Source of the DNA: Streptomyces canus
Lineage (GTDB): Bacteria; Actinomycetota; Actinomycetes; Streptomycetales; Streptomycetaceae
Direction of reading: 5' to 3'
Length of the DNA: 64,000 nucleotides
NCBI RefSeq assembly: GCF_030816965.1
Contig: NZ_JAUSYQ010000002.1
Span: forward strand, 1,922,001 to 1,986,000
The position numbers were made by a program, and so were the translations under genes. Of the stretch, positions 60,584 through 64,000 are shown piece after piece (positions within the stretch are counted from its first letter, which is position 1; each line of letters begins with the position of its first letter). Below the pieces are notes generated by a model. That model searched no databases. It had not been told where the DNA came from and saw only the letters and a program-made list of their open reading frames with translations.

Positions 60584-60748
60584 ACCCACAGACACCGACA
60601 CCCCGGCACGCTCCCCCCCAGGAGCGCGGGGGGTCTCACCATGACCCACAGACACCGACCGGCCGCCGACACCCGCACACGCTCCAACCTCCCAGGCGCG
60701 CCGAGATCCCCCCCCCAATGACCCACAGACACCGACCGGCCGCCGACA
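60584..60748. repeat. Imperfect tandem repeats containing ACCCACAGACACCGAC
   Basis: The 16-mer occurs exactly at 60584, 60644 and 60721, with related flanks (for example ACCGACCGGCCGCCGACA at 60654 and 60731). Spacing is 60 and 77 bp. The array lies in the long spacer between tetR and the carboxylase operon; frames read through it on the minus strand are low complexity and not credible genes. Confidence 0.7.
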
Positions 60749-60837
60749 GCCGCACGCCCCAACCTCCCCGGGTGCGCAGCGCTGTATCGACTCGCGGCTC
60801 CGCCACGCGGCCGCGGCCAACCCCCGCCGGCCCACAT

Positions 60838-60930
60838 CCGACGACACACCCAACCCCCACCACCCCACATCCGACGACGCACCCAACCCCCATCACCAGC
60901 CCCCGACGACGCACCCAACCCTCACCGCCC
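60838..60930. repeat. Three tandem ~33-bp repeats
   Basis: CCGACGAC(A/G)CACCCAACC recurs at 60838, 60871 and 60903 with CA-rich tails; periods are 33 and 32 bp. Together with the array upstream it fills most of the 587-bp gap between tetR (60468) and UAAP1 (61056). Outside the repeats and the palindrome at 61009 I see nothing else in this gap. Confidence 0.7.
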
Positions 60931-61008
60931 GCCCCCGACGCCCCCCTGTGAGCCCCCGGTAACCCCCTGGCAACGCCCGAGCAATCCCTCCGACCCGCAT
61001 CGCCCCTA

Positions 61009-61030
61009 ATTTCTGTCGAGCGACAGAAAT
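61009..61030 (+). promoter_or_regulatory. Perfect palindromic operator before the carboxylase operon
   Basis: ATTTCTGTCG and CGACAGAAAT are exact complements around AG, a 22-bp site 26-47 nt upstream of the UAAP1 start. Its form and size fit a TetR operator. A close relative lies before the APC permease at 49245. Confidence 0.75.
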
Positions 61031-61055
61031 CACCCCCGGAGCCGGAGGTCCCGCC

Positions 61056-61880
61056 ATGGCCACGCAGACCACGTACGGAGCCCGAGACCACGCCCGTGCC
61101 CAGGAGGGCACCCGCGCCGAGGCCATGCCCGTCGTCCCGGCCGGCGACTGGCCGGACCCACCCTGCGAGGCGGGCCACCTGGTGTGGGCGGAGACCGTCG
61201 CGGGCGGCAACTACACCCACCGCGTCCTCGCCCGTGGCACCGAACTGCGCCTCACCGACCCGCACGGAGACGCCTGCGCCCATCTCCTCCTGTACGCGGA
61301 GGGCCGCCCCTGGGAGCGTCTGAACGTCGCCGACACGGTCAAGGTCCAGTGGAACGCCTACCTCGGCGAGGGCCAACTGCTCCTGTCCGACCAGGGCCGT
61401 GTCCTCGCGAGCGTCGTCGCCGACACCTCCGGCCGCCATGACGCTCTGTGCGGAACCTCCACCCTGGTCAGCAACACCGAGCGCTACGGCGACGGCACCG
61501 CCCAGAGCCCCTCCCCCGCCGGTCGTGAGCTCTTCAAGCTGGCAGCCGCGAAGAACGGCCTCGAACCCCGCGATCTCCCCCCGTCCCTCTCCTTCTTCCA
61601 GGGCGTCCGGATCCGCGAGGACGGCACCGTCGACTTCACCGGCTCGGCGGGCCCCGGCGGCAGCGTCACCCTTCGCGCCGAACAGGACGTGACGGTACTG
61701 ATCGCGAACGTCCCGCACCCCGCCGACCCACGGCCCGACTACGTCAGCACCCCCCTGGAAGTCCTCGCCTGGCGCGCCGAACCCACCCGCGCCGGGGGCG
61801 CCCTCTGGGACGCCACCCCCGAAGGCCGCCGCGCCTTCCTCAACACCGCCGAATTCCTGGCCTCGAAGGGAAGCGCATGA
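61056..61880 (+). CDS. Urea carboxylase-associated protein 1 (DUF1989)
   Basis: A 274-residue DUF1989 protein of the UAAP1 type, regularly encoded beside urea/guanidine carboxylases. Hallmarks are AETVAGGNYTHRVLARGTEL, TDPHGDACAHLLLYAEGRPW, ERLNVADTVKVQWNAYLGEG and a cysteine in RHDALCGTST. UAAP1 and UAAP2 have been proposed to deiminate carboxyguanidine made by guanidine carboxylase; which substrate applies here is open. ATG 61056 follows GGAGGT. The last 4 nt overlap UAAP2 (ATGA). Confidence 0.93.
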   Translation: MATQTTYGARDHARAQEGTRAEAMPVVPAGDWPDPPCEAGHLVWAETVAGGNYTHRVLARGTELRLTDPHGDACAHLLLYAEGRPWERLNVADTVKVQWNAYLGEGQLLLSDQGRVLASVVADTSGRHDALCGTSTLVSNTERYGDGTAQSPSPAGRELFKLAAAKNGLEPRDLPPSLSFFQGVRIREDGTVDFTGSAGPGGSVTLRAEQDVTVLIANVPHPADPRPDYVSTPLEVLAWRAEPTRAGGALWDATPEGRRAFLNTAEFLASKGSA

Positions 61881-62515
61881 AGACCGTGGTTCCGGCCCGC
61901 GCCGCCTGGTCCCGCGTCATCCGCGAGGGCGAGACGCTCACCATCACCGACCTGCACGGCAACCAGGCCGTCGACTTCCTCGTCTACGACGCCCACGACA
62001 CGGCGGTCCGCTACAGCGCCCCCGACACCATCCAGGCACAGGGCGGCATCTTCCTCACCACGGGCAGCGTGCTGATGTCCAGCGAGCACACCCCGCTGAT
62101 GACGGTCACCGCCGACGACGTGGGCCGCCACGACACCGTCGGCGGCGCCTGCTCCAAGGAGTCGAACACCCTGCGCTACGGCCATCACACCTGGTCGCAG
62201 CACGCCTGCGTGGACAACTTCCTCGCCGAGGGCGCGAAGCACGGTCTCGGCAAGCGTGACCTCGTGTCCAACATCAACTGGTACATGAACGTGCCGGTCG
62301 AGAAGGACGGCACCCTCGGCATCGTCGACGGCATCTCCGCCCCCGGCCTCTCGCTCACCCTGCGCGCCGAGCGCGATGTCCTCGTCCTGGTCTCCAACTG
62401 CCCCCAGATCAACAACCCCTGCAACGGCTTCGACCCGACTCCCGTGGAGATGACGATCGGGGCCGCGGAGACGACGATCGGAACCGCTGAGACGACGATC
62501 GGGGCCGCACGATGA
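61877..62515 (+). CDS. Urea carboxylase-associated protein 2 (DUF1989) with a repeated C-terminus
   Basis: A 212-residue UAAP2 protein: ARAAWSRVIREGETLTITDL, HGNQAVDFLVYDAHDTAVRY, GRHDTVGGACSKESNTLRYG and NINWYMNVPVEKDGTLGIVD. A zinc-type Cys/His set is plausible (GGACSKESN, SQHACVDNF). The end, from about residue 191, is three near-identical heptads (E-M/T-TIG-A/T-A) encoded by a 21-bp tandem repeat. The start overlaps UAAP1 and the stop overlaps the carboxylase ATG (ATGA), so all three are coupled. Confidence 0.93.
   Translation: MKTVVPARAAWSRVIREGETLTITDLHGNQAVDFLVYDAHDTAVRYSAPDTIQAQGGIFLTTGSVLMSSEHTPLMTVTADDVGRHDTVGGACSKESNTLRYGHHTWSQHACVDNFLAEGAKHGLGKRDLVSNINWYMNVPVEKDGTLGIVDGISAPGLSLTLRAERDVLVLVSNCPQINNPCNGFDPTPVEMTIGAAETTIGTAETTIGAAR
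62447..62509 (+). repeat. Three 21-bp tandem repeats inside the UAAP2 3' end
   Basis: GAGAYGACGATCGGRRCCGC-type units at 62447, 62468 and 62489 keep the reading frame and add seven residues each just before the stop codon. It looks like recent slippage expansion. Confidence 0.8.
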
Positions 62516-64000
62516 CCTTCGACACCCTCCTCGTCGCCAACCGGGGCGAGATAGCGGTCCGGATCATCCGCACGGCCCGTGAGTTGGGCCTGCGGACGGT
62601 GGCGGTGTACTCCGACGCCGACCGAGCCGCACCTCACGTCCGCCTCGCCGACCAGGCCGTACGCCTCGGCCCCGCACCCGCGAAGGAGTCGTACCTCGAC
62701 ACCGACCTGGTACTGAAGGCGGCCAAGGACTCGGGCGCGGGCGCGATCCATCCCGGTTACGGCTTCCTGTCCGAGGACGCCGCCTTCGCCCGCCGCTGCG
62801 AGGACGCGGGGATCGTGTTCGTGGGTCCCACGCCCGAGCAGTTGGAGCTCTTCGGCGCGAAGCACACGGCACGGGCGGCGGCGGAGGCGGCCGGGGTGCC
62901 GCTGGCACCGGGCACGGGACTGCTTCCCTCTCTCGAAGACGCCCTCGAATCCGCGGCGGCCGTCGGCTATCCCGTCATGCTCAAGGCCACCGGCGGTGGC
63001 GGCGGCATCGGCATGTCGGCCTGCCACTCCGCCGACGAACTGACCGACGCCTGGGACCGGGTGCAGCGCGTCGCCGCCGCCTCCTTCTCCTCCGCCGGCG
63101 TCTTCCTGGAGCGGCTCGTGGAGCACGCCCGCCATGTCGAGGTGCAGGTCTTCGGCGACGGCGAGGGCAGGGTCGTCACCTTCGGCGACCGCGACTGCTC
63201 CCTCCAGCGCCGCAACCAGAAAGTCCTGGAGGAGGCTCCGGCACCGGGTCTCCCCTCACATGTCCGCACCCGGCTCGCCGACAGCGCCCGCGAGTTGTGC
63301 GCCGCGGTCGGCTACCGCTCCGCGGGAACCGTCGAGTTCGTCTACGACGCCGCCCGCGAGGAGGCGTACTTCCTGGAGGTCAACACCCGCCTCCAGGTGG
63401 AGCATCCGGTCACCGAGGAGATCTACGGCGTCGACCTGGTCGCCTGGATGCTCCGACTGGCCCGCGGCGAGCGGGACGTCGTCCGCGAACCGGACCCGCC
63501 GCACGGCCACGCCGTCGAGGCACGCATCTACGCCGAGGACCCCTCGCGTGAACACCGGCCCAGCGCCGGGCTGTTGACGCGGGTCGAGTTCCCCACCGGG
63601 GTCCGGGTCGACGGCTGGGTGGAGACCGGCACCGAGGTGACGACGTCGTACGATCCGATGCTCGCGAAGGTCATCGCGTACGGCCCCGACCGCGCCCACG
63701 CCCTGCGACGGCTGGACGAAGCCCTGGAGCGCACCCGCGTCGACGGCATCGAGACCAACCTGGGCCTGGTCCGGGCGGCGCTCGCGGACCAGCGCCTCGC
63801 CAGGGCGACCCACTCGACGGCGACGCTCTCCCAGGTTCAGGACCCGACCCCGCGCATCGAGGTCATGGCCGCCGGCACCCTCACCACCGTGCAGGACTGG
63901 CCGGGCCGTACCGGCTACTGGCAGGTCGGCGTACCCCCGTGCGGCCCGATGGACGACCGTTCCTTCCGGCTCGGCAACACGGCGCTGGGCAACCCGCAAA
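62512..64000 (+). CDS. Urea/guanidine carboxylase, N-terminal part, cut by window edge
   Basis: ATG 62512 opens a frame with no stop before the window ends (496 codons seen). Residues 1 to about 445 are a biotin carboxylase: TLLVANRGEIAVRIIRTARE, the ATP-grasp loop KATGGGGGIGMSA, HVEVQVFGDGEG, RDCSLQRRNQKV and FLEVNTRLQVEHPVTE with the catalytic residues. From about 460 a KipA/allophanate-hydrolase-subunit-2 domain starts (TLTTVQDWPGRTGYWQVGVP), which identifies the urea carboxylase type. The carboxyltransferase residues that separate urea from guanidine enzymes lie outside the window. Translation is coupled to UAAP2. Confidence 0.95.
   Translation, partial: MTFDTLLVANRGEIAVRIIRTARELGLRTVAVYSDADRAAPHVRLADQAVRLGPAPAKESYLDTDLVLKAAKDSGAGAIHPGYGFLSEDAAFARRCEDAGIVFVGPTPEQLELFGAKHTARAAAEAAGVPLAPGTGLLPSLEDALESAAAVGYPVMLKATGGGGGIGMSACHSADELTDAWDRVQRVAAASFSSAGVFLERLVEHARHVEVQVFGDGEGRVVTFGDRDCSLQRRNQKVLEEAPAPGLPSHVRTRLADSARELCAAVGYRSAGTVEFVYDAAREEAYFLEVNTRLQVEHPVTEEIYGVDLVAWMLRLARGERDVVREPDPPHGHAVEARIYAEDPSREHRPSAGLLTRVEFPTGVRVDGWVETGTEVTTSYDPMLAKVIAYGPDRAHALRRLDEALERTRVDGIETNLGLVRAALADQRLARATHSTATLSQVQDPTPRIEVMAAGTLTTVQDWPGRTGYWQVGVPPCGPMDDRSFRLGNTALGNPQ

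Noticed and set aside
59827..60918. Extended tetR frame reaching back through the repeats
   Set aside because: The extra 150 residues are low-complexity translation of the tandem repeats; the TetR protein starts at ATG 60468.
60838..60930. Regular 33-bp repeats as a CRISPR array
   Set aside because: There are only three copies, no unique spacers of constant length, and no cas genes in the window.
60960..61055. Guanidine riboswitch before the carboxylase operon
   Set aside because: The short leader holds only the palindrome and a ribosome site; there is no room for, or sign of, a guanidine aptamer.

Overview
The window is from a Streptomyces chromosome. GC content is very high, GTG starts and 4-nt start/stop overlaps are common, and the gene order matches the conserved core seen in Streptomyces coelicolor around pheST, infC-rpmI-rplT, glnA4 and the rar (cvn9) conservon. 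Names and parallels to S. coelicolor come from memory of that gene order, not from a search.

Layout. 1-15.7 kb: a YfhO-type membrane protein cut by the left edge, a secreted GH51 arabinofuranosidase, a histidine-phosphatase-fold protein lacking its catalytic histidines, a MocR regulator divergent from an EamA exporter, a GHL10 glycoside hydrolase, 3-hydroxybutyryl-CoA dehydrogenase, a NUDIX hydrolase, an NsdA-like TPR regulator and a SpoIIE-type phosphatase. 15.8-24.6 kb: translation core (pheS-pheT, a sensor kinase, a TrmH-type methyltransferase, infC-rpmI-rplT with a likely attenuator and an ATC start codon), then DUF1844 and SseB proteins. 24.8-29.2 kb: a beta-lactamase-fold serine hydrolase and a mycosin-type protease coupled to a large proline-rich membrane protein. 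29.4-36 kb: a gamma-glutamylation cluster (glnA4, aldehyde dehydrogenase, SDR, FadR-type regulator, PuuD-type hydrolase) next to a DSD-like PLP protein and a frameshifted DUF2510 remnant.

36-51.5 kb: a kinase-fold protein, a LysR/TDT-transporter pair, an XRE-cupin regulator coupled to a BtuF-like protein, a betaine-type ABC importer with two fused binding domains, a stand-alone 5'-3' exonuclease, a siderophore-interacting protein behind an iron box, a DrrAB-like exporter with a PadR regulator, and an APC permease. 51.5-59.6 kb: a 1.3 kb gene-poor stretch, a class I terpene synthase of lower GC carrying a TTA codon, a pseudouridine synthase, and the rar conservon (kinase-like, roadblock, DUF742, Ras-like GTPase and a CYP157-type P450 without the ExxR motif). 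59.8-64 kb: a TetR regulator, a minisatellite-like spacer, and the UAAP1-UAAP2-urea (or guanidine) carboxylase operon running off the right edge.

Main observations. A 22-bp palindrome before the carboxylase operon recurs at 18 of 22 positions before the APC permease about 12 kb away, which suggests one regulator controls uptake and carboxylation of the same nitrogen compound. A terpene synthase with an Asp in place of the last Glu of the NSE triad lies beside a conservon P450. Several genes carry unusual regulatory or start-codon features, described in the entries.
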